The notes below the pieces were generated by a model. The model had not been told where the DNA came from, did no database searches, and worked only from the letters and a program-made list of their open reading frames with translations. From Spirometra erinaceieuropaei (taxonomy: Eukaryota; Platyhelminthes; Cestoda; Diphyllobothriidea; Diphyllobothriidae), in NCBI GenBank assembly GCA_902702965.1, contig CACRXP010000070.1, positions 1,466,900 to 1,530,899 on the forward strand: 64,000 bases of DNA, given 5' to 3'. Of the stretch, positions 12,081 through 26,900 are shown in pieces. Position 1 is the stretch's first letter. Each line of letters begins with the position of its first letter. The position numbers and the translations under genes are program-made.

Positions 12081-15000
12081 ATGTAGAGGAGCGGAACGTA
12101 CTAATTCCAGACTGAGGACTCCAGACTTGGCAACATGCAGGACAAAATCTCCCAGAGACATTGTTGTGAAGCGGATGAAGGGAAGAAAGTCGGCCATGAG
12201 ATCGGTCACTATGGCCGACGTGGGTCGCAGCCCACGACGATCACACTCGGCGCTGGCCCAGCGATGCACGGCCTCAAATATCTCCCATTCCTCACAACAG
12301 AGTGTGTCACGGCTAATGAGCTCCAGTACCGTCTCCTTGGACAAGTCGACGAATGGTTCTGAGGCCAGAACCTCCGAAGTCTGTAGTGAATTAGTGTGCA
12401 TTGGGAAAAGAACGATGAAATGACAAAAAGCCGAAGGCATTTTACGCAAGTGCGCCACTGCCATGCATTCTGAGAAATTCTATAAAGTTCTACTTACACG
12501 AATTAAGTAGGTCAAACAACGTGCAAATTTAATAGTTCATTCATACACAGGACTGAAAAGGAGCGATGACGACAGGCATAATTTTATATGACGTAGGTGC
12601 CCCAGGCCTGATGAAATCGAAGATATGGAAGACACGGGGCTGGGATTTGTTGGCTACCTAGTGGTGGTCTATTAATGCGTAAGACAATTTTATCATCACC
12701 TTTTAGCGCGCACCAGAAGAGCCAAAATTTTAATAAAAAACAAACCCATAGTACCAACTCGGCCAAGTTAAACGAGTAAATATCCGATTACGTTTACGAA
12801 CAGCAAGTTACGGATTCGTTTTCAATCTCACAATCACCATTTTAGTACTGCTCATGGCGTTTTGATTGATTTCTACTTCACCTTTTGCGAAATAACATAA
12901 GACTTTAGGCATAGAATAACATCAATTACTATTGTACGTAGACTGATGTACTGAATTCACTAGTTAGTGCGATACAATCTGTTGTTTAGGTGAACATGTC
13001 ATTTAGGCTGAGTTCTGAACCCTATGCTACGCGTGCCTGTGCTCCACACAAGGAAATGAGTTGTGCCGTTCTATCCTGTCTGTTCGACAGCAATCGACGA
13101 GGCTGAAGTCCCCATTTCCATGCTGCAAACAGGCCTTTACCTGCAAAATGCACCGTACCCCTGAAATGTCTTCGCTGTCCCAAACGCTACATAAAAATGA
13201 CTCAACTTATGACCTCATTACATAATTTGACATTATGTACAACGTATCGTCACTACCTCATCGAAAAATTACACGATTCGCCTTTTACTGAGCCTATCGG
13301 ATATAGGCTAATTTATTATTTCCCCGTTAGTCAAAACGGTGAATATATTGATCCTGGTGGTAATGGTAAAATCAATTTGATTTTTTTCGTGGAAGAAGCA
13401 AATATACACAGGAAAAACTTCCCAGTAGAAAAGCAGAATGCTACAATGACATTGGGCGATGTGACATGACATGCATAAATTTCAAATTGCCAGTGACTTG
13501 GGATGGCAGACATAATAACTAGGAATGTACGGAAATATCAAACTATCCGTAAAGAAAGAGGATGGATAATGCGGGAGGGCACCCACCATCAGATCAATTG
13601 TACGCCAGCAAATTCGAGTAAGTTCTTCTTCATCAATGGCAGAACTCTTGTTCAGTTGGAAGAGAACGTTTTGCGGGGTCATATGATTCTGGTAAGCAAA
13701 AGAAGGGCATGCAAGGAAAGATTTTAAGTGAGTAGTCATTATAAGTATACGTCAGGGTTTATGAAGACCTAGTTAGTTAACATCCCAATCACGCTGGGTC
13801 CAGAATGTATGTGCACGCATGCACACGCCTCATAGTTTAGCATAATGAGATCACATGCACTAGCTAAAAGTCCAGCAACGTTTCGCCGATTTGCTGTCGC
13901 TTCATGACACAGTTGCGAGGGTTGGGGCTCCAATGATAACCCATTCTGTGCACACAGCATAGGCATTTGTCGTCAAAGAAGAAAGCCTGCCATACAACCC
14001 CCCCCCCGGAACTGTGGAGAACACTGACAGTGGAAATCGACGATCCCATGTTCACCCCGAACAAGCTAGAATTGCCTACCGCACTTGACTTACATACACT
14101 TAACTTATTTTTCGTCCCGTCATTTGTTCTGCATAACACCATTAATTCCTTCCAGCCCAGCTAAAAACGACTGCTTAGTCTGAAAAATGAGGAGAAAATA
14201 GGACCTCTCAAAACGTCGGCAATTAGTTATTCCCCTCTGTCTAAAAAGCTCCAGGGTTCCCCTTAGGCTTTACCTAATGCTTATGAACTTCCAGTTTAAT
14301 GTTTGAGAGTGATCAGGTTCAGAAGATCCTCCGGACTTTGGCCGATTGGCATACATTGACGCCTAAGAGTCGGTTTACTCTGACAAGTAGCTGAGGAGTT
14401 GGTTATGTTGCTATGATGAAAAGCCGGTCATGTCGCCTAAAAGTCATTTGTCAGAACCGAGAAAACGCCAGTGGATAATGCTATCATCGATTCAAAATTA
14501 AACTACCCCATAAATGCGTATCACATTTTTTACGATAAATTTCGTCAGTGATGTTTTCGGGTTTAAATAACCTAATCGTCCGCATCTCTTAGGATGGACC
14601 AAATTGCTATTTTGAATTCATTTCCGATTAACAGAAGTAAAAACGAATCGCGATTACGAGCTTAACGTGCAAGAAAGTAGACCGAACTGGTGGAAATACA
14701 ATTTCGGGAGAACTACTGAAGAGTGGGTGGAAGTTTTAGCAGAAAATTAGAAGTTCAGAAGACGAAGAAGCGATCACTGGGTCACTGATACAGTGATCGC
14801 AACTTTTCCTTTTGAACTGTTACCTAGAACTCGCCTGTTCGCTTCCATCAGCAAAATTAGAGGTTTTGAAATATCAGCCTTTTAATCTCAGGACTGAATC
14901 GTTGACCTGGAGTAGACCAGTCCGAACTTTGATAAAAATAGTTAAATGGGAGTCCGTCGGTCAAGGTGGGATGGCCGCGTATTAGCTGTCAACTGCCAAC

Positions 15001-18000
15001 GCCTAACCGGCCGTATACTCGTGTTGCAAGATTTAATATACTTAAACGGGCAGCTTCGATTGGACAATGTTCAAATCTGTGCTACTTGGCCGCTTTTCGA
15101 TGACGAACCGGCTGAAAAAATGAGACGTCAAAAACAATCGCCACCTTTTTGCAGCTGCTTGGCCATGCTTCCCGGGATTAAGCAGTTTCCTAGGTCTAAA
15201 TCCATTTGAATCTTGACGAGAAAAGGTGCTTGCCGATAAGGCAAGATGTCAGAACATAGAGGAAACATTCGTCAAATGATATCGGATTTTTAGAAAAGGA
15301 GTTGGTAAGCATACGTTGGTTTCGATAACTTCTCCTCTGGCTAGTACCATTATATGGGAGCGGGGTATCCTCAAACATAAGAGTGATTGAAAAATTGATA
15401 AAGATAAGTTTTAAAACACAGGCGGGGCATACCAGAGACACTGAGCGATGATTGTTTACACTGAGGTATTTTGACAGTTTTTAAATAATCAGAAGAGAAA
15501 GTGGCGAGCGAACGTTGCTTTGATAACTTCTCTTTAGGCCGGTACAGTTATAGGGGAAAGGGATACAGTGACTGAAAAAATACATAAAAGTAATTCTTAA
15601 AATACGGGCTAGACAAAGGCGAAAGGGCGAAGGAAGTCGCATGCGATTAGTCAGCCTTTGGCCACGGTAAACGCGGAGCCTGAACGAGGTTCTTCCGGGC
15701 GCGTTGGGCCGGTTTTCGTAACCTGATTGCGGCCGCTTCTGCTGTTGCTAACAGGCGCTGACACCATAAATTAGGATAGCTCGATGGGACCTTAGTAATC
15801 ACACGAAGTGCTTCGTCGAGGTCCACACGATACCCTGAATCAACTAAATGTTCAAAAATGGCACTGTTTATGCTCCTCTTTTCACCTTTTGTAAGCCGTG
15901 CTGGGACGGTTATCGTATTCTTTTGTATAGACGTCGACTCGTACGGCCAATATAACCTGCTCCACAGGAGCAAGTGAATGAATAGATGCACATTGGGGTG
16001 GTCTGAAGTGGCAGCCTATCCTTACCTTCTACGCCTAATATAAGGTTTGTGGAGAATGATATTCGAACCATTGCCTCCGTGAAGGTTCTTGGGACACTTT
16101 GATCAAGGCGTCTTCTCAGGTGTGACGGGTGTTCGTTAAACTGCAATCACCCACAAAGATGGTAACCGCCAATCAGTGTTACCTGTAACAATCAAGTCTA
16201 TTTCCACCCGAAACATAAATTTATGGAGTTTGAAGTGGAATAATTGATGACCACCATCGAAAAGCGTGTCAAGACTTGCCATATTTAAGATCTGACGGCC
16301 AAACAGAGGTGCTCCGTTCTGCTTAAAATGCCTGATGATCCTCAAACTTGATTACGAAATTCAGTTGGTTCGCGAGATAAATTTAAGGAAAAGTGGTGTT
16401 ATTTTTGAAAAAAATATTTCCGTAAACCCCCATGATCATAGCTCTTTAGTTCGAAATTAAGTTTCAAATAGCCTCTACATAGCAAGGGGCCAGCCTTGTC
16501 AAGACGAATGCGAATAGCTCACATGTGTCTAACTGTCGTTTCGGAATGTCCCACTAGATAGCATTTCTATATAAGATCTATGAAATGAAGACATGGAGAC
16601 GCAATGTTAGATGACTAAAAAAACAAGGCAAACCTTCCTACCGGTATGAATAGACGTTCTGTAAGGTTGAGTGGAGAGGAGTAGAGCTGTCTACCACGCT
16701 GAATAATGATATTTTTTATCAAGTAACATTACTCTTTCGCCATCGCAGTTTGGTTAATGCGTTCAAAACGCTGAGTCGAAGGCCCTGTCGTTGTATCGAA
16801 AGCTTCAATTCAGTATTCGAAATCCGGAAGGTAAATCTACTATCAGAATCGAAACCGCCTAAAAGCGATTTTAAAAAACGAGTATTTTTATTTTCAGACG
16901 CAAAGCACTTTTGTAGCAGGCGATGCACGGTAACATTAAGACTATGCGAAATGTTTTTTTTTGGCCGTTCACTATTGGAAAACGCTAGAACCAAATCATG
17001 TTATATTTGGAGGAATGACATCCTTTGTCTTTGGAGATAAAGGCACACAATGCTCATTTACTTACGATGAGTTGAGAAGCGCTAGCAGAGGCAAGTTGAG
17101 GCAGAAGGTACTTCTTGGCGGCGTAGAGGATGTCGTAGAGTTCGTCAATGTCATCTGGCAGTTGGAGATCGTCGTGGTAGATGAAACGTAAGCACTGCTG
17201 GAATGCCTGGAAATGAGAGCAAGAAAAAAGGAACGATAGTCAGCTGAAAGGGCGGGAGGTGGGAACTGACAAAAAATATAATTCAGACGAAAATCTGTGG
17301 TCGAAACGAGTCGACTGAACAAGTCACCTACCACGAACATCAATAACTGGACTGGCATACATAGAAGTCATCGCCCTGTCGGAAAAAGCCTTTCTGCATT
17401 CCATAGCCCTGGAACTAAATTCTCAGGATTGCAAAATGTTTGATTTCTTTCAAGAAGGTTAAGCCTAAAAGCATTTATTTCGTCAAACCACTCCCCCAGC
17501 TCCCAAAAGACGCTAAAACAACGCTGGAGATGATCGAAAACACAAATAGGCTGCCCGAGTTTGTCCAGTGAAGTGGAAATGAATGTGGATCGACAGGGGG
17601 ATTCAAACTTCGCTAAGCGCCCGATGTTTGTGGTAACGTAAAGACATTGTGCGGGCTCAAACGTGGCGTTTAGCGAGTTCTCAAAACACCCCGTCCGCTT
17701 TTGACCCAAAATATGGACAACGTCCGTGAGATAATTCCTACAAGTTACTTCCGGAGATAAGCAGGAAGCAGATTTCAATCCAAACGACAGATGTCGGAGC
17801 GATTCCATGAGTGATTTGGACGCGAGGCATTCGTTAGAGCACAAAATTGGGAGTTAGCGCATATACGAAAGCCCGTGGGTTATCGCGCAACCATTTTAAA
17901 CACGTAGGAACAACCGTAACGTCATCCTTTTGTAGTAGATCGCATTACACCGCATTCGATGTGTGAAGTAGATTTGCAAAAGAAAAAAAATCGATAAAAC

Positions 18001-21000
18001 TCAGGGATCTGCCCTGTCGGGAGAGTTGGATCATAGAAATTATTGCTAATTAGTAGGGTGGGCATACCGACGCAGCCACAGTAGAGGAACCTGCCCAAAG
18101 TTTTTCTAATTCCAGTCTTTTTTATGACCCCACTGCTAGTCCCCTGTAACAAAACGAAGTAATTTAAAAGAACAGTTGGCTCGCGTTGCGAAGCAGACTT
18201 AAGTAGCAGTTAGTCCTCTTGATTTTCAGAGCGTAGAACACACGGTGTGAACTCTGGAGGTGGGGGAAACTCGAAATGTCTTTGTAGGAAACAGCGCGTC
18301 ACTGAAAGGCGGTTTCGCTTTCCCTAGTCTACTTCGCCAAAAGTTTTCATTACCGTTGTATGCCACTAAAGTATTTCCATCTTGTATTGCGAAAACGTGT
18401 TGTCAGCGACACCGGCTATATGAATAAAAAATATTACTAAAATATTCTGCATCATCAGTGGAAGAGTCTCTTAAAAAGGAGGAGAGACTTATTAAAGATC
18501 TGACACCTCGGATAGGGATAACCTTTATGTAGCCTCAAAGTCTCGCGCACAGATATCATTGTATGGCACATTCTTTTGATGCGGCGGCCGCCAATGCTGA
18601 CAGTGGGGCTGCATCTGATCGCGTTCTCCACCGCAACCTGTGTCGCTCCGCCCTCGTTTGTCGCGGCGACGATTGAGGGTCGCGGATGTTTGTTGGCTTT
18701 GGACAGTACTCAAAGAAGCCTCATCTAATCCCATTTGGCGGCTAGCGTGATGCAATGAGTTTCCACCGGCCAGTACAGCATGCGTACGCAGCTTCGCTTG
18801 TATTGCAGCGGTTGGTTGCTGTTGTGGCCGGTGTGCCATTAATTGCTAGTATGTGGTCCCAACTTAGATTTATACTCTGGGAAGATGGGTGGACAGAATG
18901 ACTACCCGTAACTTCAAACCTTAAATAAACCTCTCCCAGTGAACGTCTCTTCTTTTGGCATGTCGCCTGAGAATCACACCTATACTACTATTTAAACAAG
19001 GTCTCTACCCAATAGTGGTAGTACTACTAATAATAGTCGTAAAAATCAAACGAGAACGACGAAAAGTCAAAATGTCTGAGTCACTGCCATGAACACAACC
19101 TGTTTGCCTGAGTAAAAACATGCACGTCATGTTTTCCTTCCCACAGTAGGTTGTGTGCACTGCAGTGTCAACAGTTGCTATTTTTTCTGACGCCAACGTC
19201 CCAGCGAATGCAAATGAGGGGGCTGATTTCACATCCAATCTGAGGAAGTTCTACTAATTTCTGTAGGAATTAATTAGAAGGGAAGCACGGAAATCCATCA
19301 CTCAATGGCTGACTCAAACGGATGCATACGAGCGAAAAAAGGTCGGCCGATGCATGCGATTACACCTTACGCTACACCTAGCCAACATATCGAAAGTGGT
19401 TTTTCGCGTCCAGGGCGAAGACGGCTTTGCCCTCGTGGCTAGAGTGGAGCTTTGTGCAACGACATTTTAGAATGAATGTGGCAATCAAGTCCATGAGAGC
19501 ATAGCAAGGTGTTAGAAAATCTTAAATCGCAGAACCTCACAGGGCACACATGCTGGCCTACAACTGCGGGATCTCTCACTCCGACGTGATGTGCATCGAA
19601 TGAAGCACTGAATGCTGACGTTACAGAGCCAGCGTGAACTACACAGCTCGAAGGTGTCACTTTTCATCTTGTTTTCGTGCCTTATATATAACGTTAGATA
19701 TAGATAGAAATAGACAGTATGTTATTACCGACAAAGACAAGGGAGACTGGAATGGCCCTTTCTGGCTTCGCCAGCTAGTCGAAGATTTTTCTGCATGGCT
19801 TCTAAAACATATGTTTAAATAAGTAGAGGCGTCGAACACCGGCGGGAAAAAGTCATACTACTCAAGTAGTCCTTTTTTCGGAGCGAGGTTTTCGCAGACG
19901 ACTAGCAAGACGCTCATCCAAGATCAAGCACCCATCGGGATTAAAATATCTCGGGATTATCCCGCATGTCAATTAATATCACCATCCAGCTTAAGCAATC
20001 TTTTTAAATCAAAAACCCATTCCAGAATTTCAGTTAATTTTTTTACAAAATGACATATTTACGCGCTAAGAATCGACGAGCAAAACCTCTATGAATTTCT
20101 GCATAGGTGCATTCACCTGCCTTAAGGCTGTAAACGGCGGCATTAAATTTTACCACACGTTGCTTAACAAACCGTCTGCCCTCAAGGCCACTGCACGTGG
20201 AAGGAGAGAAACCTGCTCCGTCATTGGTTCCCTGCGACCTGCTTTACTGGGTTTCAATAACAGTAACTTTCGACAACAGCACAGCGATGTTTGGTTGAGT
20301 TTGCTTTATTGACAAAAAAGAAGCGGCAAAACCCTGTTTCGTAATCGCACCTGTTAGGGTTAAGGGGGCAGGCGTTAGGAGTTGGGGTTTAGGGTTATGC
20401 AGGGGCTTGTCCACTGCAGGTACGGTTACGAAAAACAACAAAGGAGCAACATCGAAAGCGTCACTAACACAATTCAATCAGTTGTTAACGCGACTATATG
20501 AGGTCTTCATTTTAATTGAAAGCAGACGTCTTCATGCAGCTGGACTCTTAACAATTTTTTAAGTCCTTTTGTTACTTGTGCTGCCCTTGAAATAGAGCAA
20601 ACGCTGGCTGAAGATTTGCTGATTCTTTTAAATTTCCCCAAACAACATCCTGTGAGAGCAACGTGACTAGTAATAGAGCAGCGATAACGGTTGAACAGCA
20701 ACCAGAAGCTCTACAATACTGGGCCGACGCGCTGGGGCTAAGGCATAGTAAGAAAATCCTTAGACTTTTCAACAGAATTTCTAGCTATTAAAGTACGCGT
20801 CCACTGTATACGCCTGAGTGTCAAGGTCAAGATTTCTGGCTCAGGTCATTTTTATGTGCGTGGACTATTTCAGCTGTTCCACTGGAGGAAACCCTATTGG
20901 TAGAACACGTTGACAAATGCTGAAGAATATGAGACGATCTCTGAAAGTGGGGGGGGAGGTGAACATCATATACAGCTGTGCTTTCGCGCAAATGACAGAC

Positions 21001-23898
21001 ACGAGTTACTGCAGCGACTCCGGTTAAATCCTTCTGCATTCGGGCAGAATCTGATGCCGTCCATTTATCAAAGGTCACTACGTATCGCATACGTACCTCT
21101 TTCACTCTGAAGAACCTACTGAACTGACTTTCGAGTTAGTCAAACATTAAGGTAGACTGGACGCGTAGCGTGACTCAAATGTGATTAAATTCACAGCTTC
21201 TGTGGCTCAATTGGTTGTCGTGTGGGCGGTAATCAAACGTCCCACTTTCTGTCGTGGATTCGAATGCCATTGAGGTCACCGAATGCTTCACAGTTAGGTC
21301 AAAATGAATAGTCTATGCTATTCTGACAGACCTAAATGTGATTGCTTTCGAGATCTGTCCTAGGCAAAGATCCCTGCACATGTTCTCGGGATTAAGGACC
21401 TAGGTGTATTCTCAGAATGTAGATCAGAATTTAAGAATTACCAACTCGAGTGAGGGGGGGGGGGCGTTCAAGCTGCGTCATCAGGTACCAAGTAGGGTTG
21501 GCGCCCTGAGCACTTAACCGTTCCAAGGCCGGGACATGTTTCATGCAAAAACAACGCCTAACTATCAATCTTCATGGAGTCTGAGGTACAAACAGCAGGG
21601 TTAAAGAGAGCAACTGTCTGACCGGTTAAAAGTAGCGGTTTCCTTTCGTTAAGATGCGTTTTAGGCAGAGTTGAACATTTAAGTTCACCCACTTCTGAAA
21701 AACTCGGGGTTTGAACCCACGGGCAAGATCTGAAAACAGTCAACATTCTAACCACCTGAAGTGCGAGGCCCAGACTGACAGCCAGGATGTAAATCGCACT
21801 TAGATCAAATTACCCACCCATGCACGCGATCCACAAACCATGAGACAGTACGCAGCACTGCCTAACCAATCAATTTAGAACCTACCACATGACTACTAGA
21901 CTCATTTTCATAGTAGGTATTCTTAGACAGACTGGAATGATGCAGCTATTTAGATTGTACGAAACTCGATGGTTTCGGTGGAATTTAAATCCACGAAGCC
22001 AAGGGCATCTTGAGGATAGTGGTTGAAAAAGGCAATGGTACCAGTGAGCGGAAACATGCCGGAGACCTGAGGTCCCAACACATAGGACGATGCAGAATAA
22101 GCAAACAAGCGGATTCCATGTGGTCTTGAGCTAATGACTGCCCCAAAACCTTGAAACTCTGAATTTCTGTGTAAGGTTCAACTGTTATACCATTAGGGAA
22201 CAAGCGTTTCCTTTATAATGCCAGAAGAAATCCACTGTTAACAGCTAAATTTCCTATGTGGAAAATAGGTAAGTCAGAATAAGCAATATCTTGGCGTCTG
22301 GTTTCCTATCGTGTTGATTATGCAGGGAGCGCGGAATAGAGTACAGATGCGATTTTGATACTCACCTTTGGAGTCACGTCTGAGATGCAGAGCTCCAGCA
22401 TATTGCTCCTGTTGGGCAAAGAACCGCCGAAGCCATTGCTCGTAGTATTGCCACCATCAGCGGCGGCAGAGCGTCGATTGCACGCCATGTTCTCCGTAAA
22501 GAGACCAAAGAACATAGCCTCGAAGACGGGTGAGGCCAGCGCGAGGATGAGACGGTGGGCAGAAAACCGTGTGGGTTGCTGCTGCTGCTGCAGCTGGAGC
22601 TGATCGCCCTCCCGAAAATCCATCCGTGAAGTGGAGTCTGGACTTTCTGGACGAGCGGCGGACTTTTTTGTTAGCCCATCTATCACCTCATCAGCCCTTA
22701 CCACCGTGGAAGACGACAAAGTCGACCCAACAGCAGCTGTTTCTACGGTCGCCACCGCCGCCGTCGCTGCCGCTGTCGCCTCGGAGCCCTCGGCAGGCCC
22801 ACTTGCTTGGGTCTTCGGAATCTGACGATAGATGAGTGCACCCGAACGGGTTTGAGTGCAGATGGAGACGGTGTCCACTGGGCGTTCGTCTGAGTCAATG
22901 TCGGATGTATCGGTCATGTCACACATGACCGCAACAGACGGTTGATCTTCGTTCTCCGTAAGGGATGAAGAGGTGGGCGCAGAGGAGGAAGGGGTTGAGG
23001 AGGGGGAGGGATCGAGGGAGACTTCGGAGGGCCGAAGCATGCCCTCACTCGCAGTTGACTGCTCCATATTCATGGCAAGCAGGAGTTCTGTAAGGCGTTT
23101 TGCCTTCTCAGCTGCGGTCGGTTCGTCAACTGGGGCCTCGACAGCGCCATTGGGAGGACTGGCTTGTCCACGCGACACGGAGCCCGAGACCTGGGCAATC
23201 ATGGAGGAGATCATACGTTGTTTGCGATCATCTGTCTCGTTAGAGAACGTTGGCTGCCGAGAGAGTGTTGGAACTCGTGAGGGTCGATTGGAGACGGTAT
23301 TGGCCGATCTGGGCGCGGCGCCAACGAGGAAGCAGACGTCGGCGAAGAGTTCTGACTCAAGAACATACTTGAAACGAGCACGTGAGTCCTTGCAGGACGC
23401 CTAGGGATGGGTTAGGAAGCAAGTTGATCGTTCGATGGACAGAAATAAGTTTCTTACAGACTGACGGAGCAAAGCGATTTTCGTGTGAAATGTCAGTCAA
23501 ATGCGCTGAACGACCACTTCACGAACATCAACCGCCAATGAATAAGCAAACCGCCTGTCTCAAGTACCTATGCATTCTCTGAACACGAGGCATCGTCGTT
23601 TTAAGGAGAACTCCAATGTCGGTGTCTGCCCTTTTAATAAAGGTCGAGAGGACCTCGAGGGCATGCGTTAGCATAAGTCATGCATTAACCAGCAAAAAGA
23701 AGCGAGCTCAACCAATGCTGAGATGGCGAAACGCAAATAATGCCCATTGGCGCATGCTTCGGCCAACAGCAGAATCCTTCGTCAGCCACTGTTAAGTAGT
23801 TAGTTGTTTTTAGACATTACGCATAGTCCGACGACCAGCTAGGGGAACATTCTCAAAAATTCTCCCAGTAGCACATATATTTTTTTCCAAAGAATTCA

Positions 23899-23942
<44 letters not shown>

Positions 23943-26900
23943 TATTCCGCGTTCATCATCTCCCAAAGAAGACGAAAAAGGAGAAAGGGTGAGTTCACGG
24001 ATTAAATTGCATTCGTGCTGACGTTTCCAAAACATTACCGTTTGCATTAACAGAGTATTCTGCTCGCTGCTCCTGTTAATTGTTTCTTATTATAGCGCTG
24101 CTAGACGCACGAACTTTAATCTTCCCATTTGCTGTTGAATAACTGTGGACACCCCACTGACGGGCTCCCAAGACATTTGCCCCCTTTATGGCCGACGTAG
24201 TTATAGGCAAGTTAGCGTGCCACCCACGCGTTAGTCAGTCCACTGATCAGTCGTTGGCACTTGTGTGAGGATCTATCAGCCTTGCAGGCGCATTGGGGAG
24301 ACGTGACATTCGGTCACCATCTTCCCTATTTTCTGTGAGCACCGGCTCTCGGCTACACGTGCTCGTCGGCCCTATTGGCCCTGTTCGAACTGATCCGATC
24401 CCTGTGTGCCATTTGAGGACCAATGCCGGGGCAGAGGTCTCGGCTGATTACCCTCGGCTGTTGTATGCGGCCATAGACCGAAGACAGCTTGTTCTTGCGA
24501 TTGATTGCCATTTGGTGTTCGTTCAGTCTTGTGCCTAGGCGTCTGCCCGTTTCACCAACATATTTCGTATTGCAATTTTGGCATGTTATGCTGTACAAAA
24601 CTGTTGATTGTTTTGTTACTGATAACGAGTTTTCGGGAGCCCATGATTGGCTACTAGGTGGTGCATCTTAGTCAATGAGCCCCACTTATCTCAAAAGGTT
24701 TTAGGTTTCTTGCCGTCACATCCGAAACGTGCTTAACATGGCGGACTGAAAGCCAGAACTACAACTTTTCTCCGCTTGATCGCTGAAAATGAGGTTTTTG
24801 AAGCACTGGCACATGAAGAGATTCGGATAGTCCTCGGCTCTCGAAGATCGTGTAGATACTTAATCCTTTCTCTCTCACTTTCATTGCCACAGTGTGTTTA
24901 GACACGATGGTTGAGGGTTCTGTCACAACTACGTTTGTGAGTTGCTTCGGAAGTGGAGGATGCGCCTATTGCTGGCTGCCACATATAACAATTGAGTCAC
25001 ATTTTCGCCTTTGCGAAGGCCGAGGCAATGACAAGATGGCCAGACTGGTCCTCGGAAGTTGGTCCTCGACAGGCCTAATCAACCGAACTATGGACCTGCA
25101 CCCCGCCTATCAGACGTTACGCGCAAAGTTCGAACAGACTCAATAGGATAGGCTGACGCTCAGGAAACAGAAGGGATGTGGCCGCCAGAGGTCACGCGCC
25201 CAAAGTCGAACACTGTCTCACCGATGCACCCGTGAGGCTGGGAGCAACTCACACGAACAGCAACGGCTGATCAGTCTGACTTTCGGGAGGCTAACATGCA
25301 TACCGACTTGGTTACAACTACGCCGACTCCAAAGGGGATAGAGGTCACGCGAATCCTGCATTTATCAGCCTCAAAGAGGTCAGAGCCAGTCAATGGACAA
25401 AGGGCAGGCCATAGTTCGCGCATCCAGCACGGCCGTAATACGAGGCAAGCGCAGGGCTGGCCATCTCAAGAGCTGACGGAACAATAAGCACATTAGTCTG
25501 ATGTAAAACCTGGGGGGTTTTCGGAACTTCAGTAAAAATACAACTTGGTACATGAACTTATCTTCTCTTCAATAGTATCATCCTCTCTTCTTCGGGAGAT
25601 AATGAACTCAGTAGGACATCTGGACCTCGAGTATCTGGGCATATCGAAATAGGTATGCATATAGATACGGATGTCTGCGTCTCCAAGGCGATAGGGAAGC
25701 CTGCCTGACCACCTAATTACCCAGACAGATTGGCCGACGGTAGATATGCGTGGAACGTTTGGCTGTGGGCTGTTTTTGAACATGAGATGATGGGTAAGTG
25801 GCAAGAGACCTCTGTAGCGATTTTCGATGCTTCGCTTGTTCAAATTTTCCAATATTATTTGTCGGAGTCGTTGTGTGAGCACCATTAAATGGGCCATGAG
25901 AGCTTGTGGTTACCGGTTAACTCATTTTACAGCATTACATGCAGCGGTATTGTTTTACAGGTAAAAACCTCAGTTTATCCGCCAGGTTCTTTGATTCCCC
26001 CCAGTTCGACCAATTCGTGCATTTAAGCTTTAGTACTGCTCAAAGTGCAGAGAAGTTAGCTTTGATTAACGTTACGGCTGTTTTTCTTAGTCTCTCTCTC
26101 ATCTTTGAACATAAGTTTCTTTTCAAAAGTTTACAAAGACAGACTTGGTAAAGATGTTTGTTTTAATACAAACGAAGTGGAATTACTGACGACAGTATAG
26201 GGCCGGTTTTTTCAGGGCGTTTGAACACCAAGTATAATTTCTTTTACAAAATACAGCAGTACACACATAAGGTTAAAGTGATTCCATATTAACAGCACAG
26301 GTACTAGCTAAAAGCCCATACAAGCGTGTTTCATCGATGCACTGCCTCTGTATGACACAGCTGCGAGGGGTTCAGCTTGTCAGTGGGTCCCCCAGACTAC
26401 CTGTCTGTCTGCTGGTAGATAGTCCAATTGAGAAATTGTTGCCTTCGAATTTCCTTAGAACTTAACTGCGAACTTGGAGTAGATCAGCATATTTTAGGTC
26501 TATAGAAAAATTAGTAAATTAAAAAATAACAAGTAAACAAATTTTCTATGTTAGTAGACGTCGTATAGTAGCAGGTTATTAAGAAAATCCCACCACAAGT
26601 TTAGAAGCATAAGATTTCATGATGCGATAAAATTGGATGTTTTGTTTTCGAAACCAAAAGTGACAACAGACGGCAAACTTAGCTGATAGTCGCACGCTAT
26701 ACGTTCGCTTTTCTCAAGTTCGCTAGCACTCACTAGCGAACTGCTAACCCACAGATCGTATCTGAGTTGATGGTTGCAGTTGAGAATAGAAGCGCATTAC
26801 AAAATGAGATCAAAAGGGTCACACGCAACGGTTAAATGTTGCTCCAAAATAACTTTTTGAGACTCCTATTCACATGTGATTTAGGCGACCCCTGGTAGAC

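Larger units (their letters stand above)
10817..12101 (-). other. Intron 6 of the BTB-BACK-PHR gene
   Basis: A 1.29-kb intron bounded by GTACGT and TTCCTAG. It contains the GT repeat near its 5' end (12049-12076) and two diverged tandem copies of a roughly 340-bp unit (11090-11785). Confidence 0.75.
13689..17065 (-). other. Intron 4 of the BTB-BACK-PHR gene
   Basis: A 3.4-kb intron bounded by GTAAGT and TTACCAG. It holds a perfect 10-bp hairpin (14770-14800), a diverged tandem repeat (15295-15620) and a minus-strand PLE endonuclease fragment (15647-16146). The rest (13689-14769, 14801-15294, 16147-17065) shows nothing I can name. Confidence 0.7.
17207..22365 (-). other. Intron 3 of the BTB-BACK-PHR gene
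   Basis: A 5.2-kb intron bounded by GTGAGT and TTTCCAG. It contains an unexplained minus-strand frame (17368-17844), a partial SINE-A (19715-19785), a TTAGGG-like tract (20350-20400) and tRNA-like repeat pieces (about 21195-21290 and 21690-21780). The stretches 17845-19714, 19786-20349, 20401-21194 and 21781-22365 show nothing recognisable. Confidence 0.65.

Noticed and set aside
11962..12423. 153-codon plus-strand frame over the BACK exon
   Set aside because: It is the antisense shadow of exon 6, which has clear BACK-domain motifs on the minus strand.
20350..20400. True telomere or chromosome end
   Set aside because: Too short and degenerate, and embedded in an intron of the host gene.
22973..23404. 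143-codon plus-strand frame
   Set aside because: Antisense to exon 3, which has BTB motifs and splice sites.
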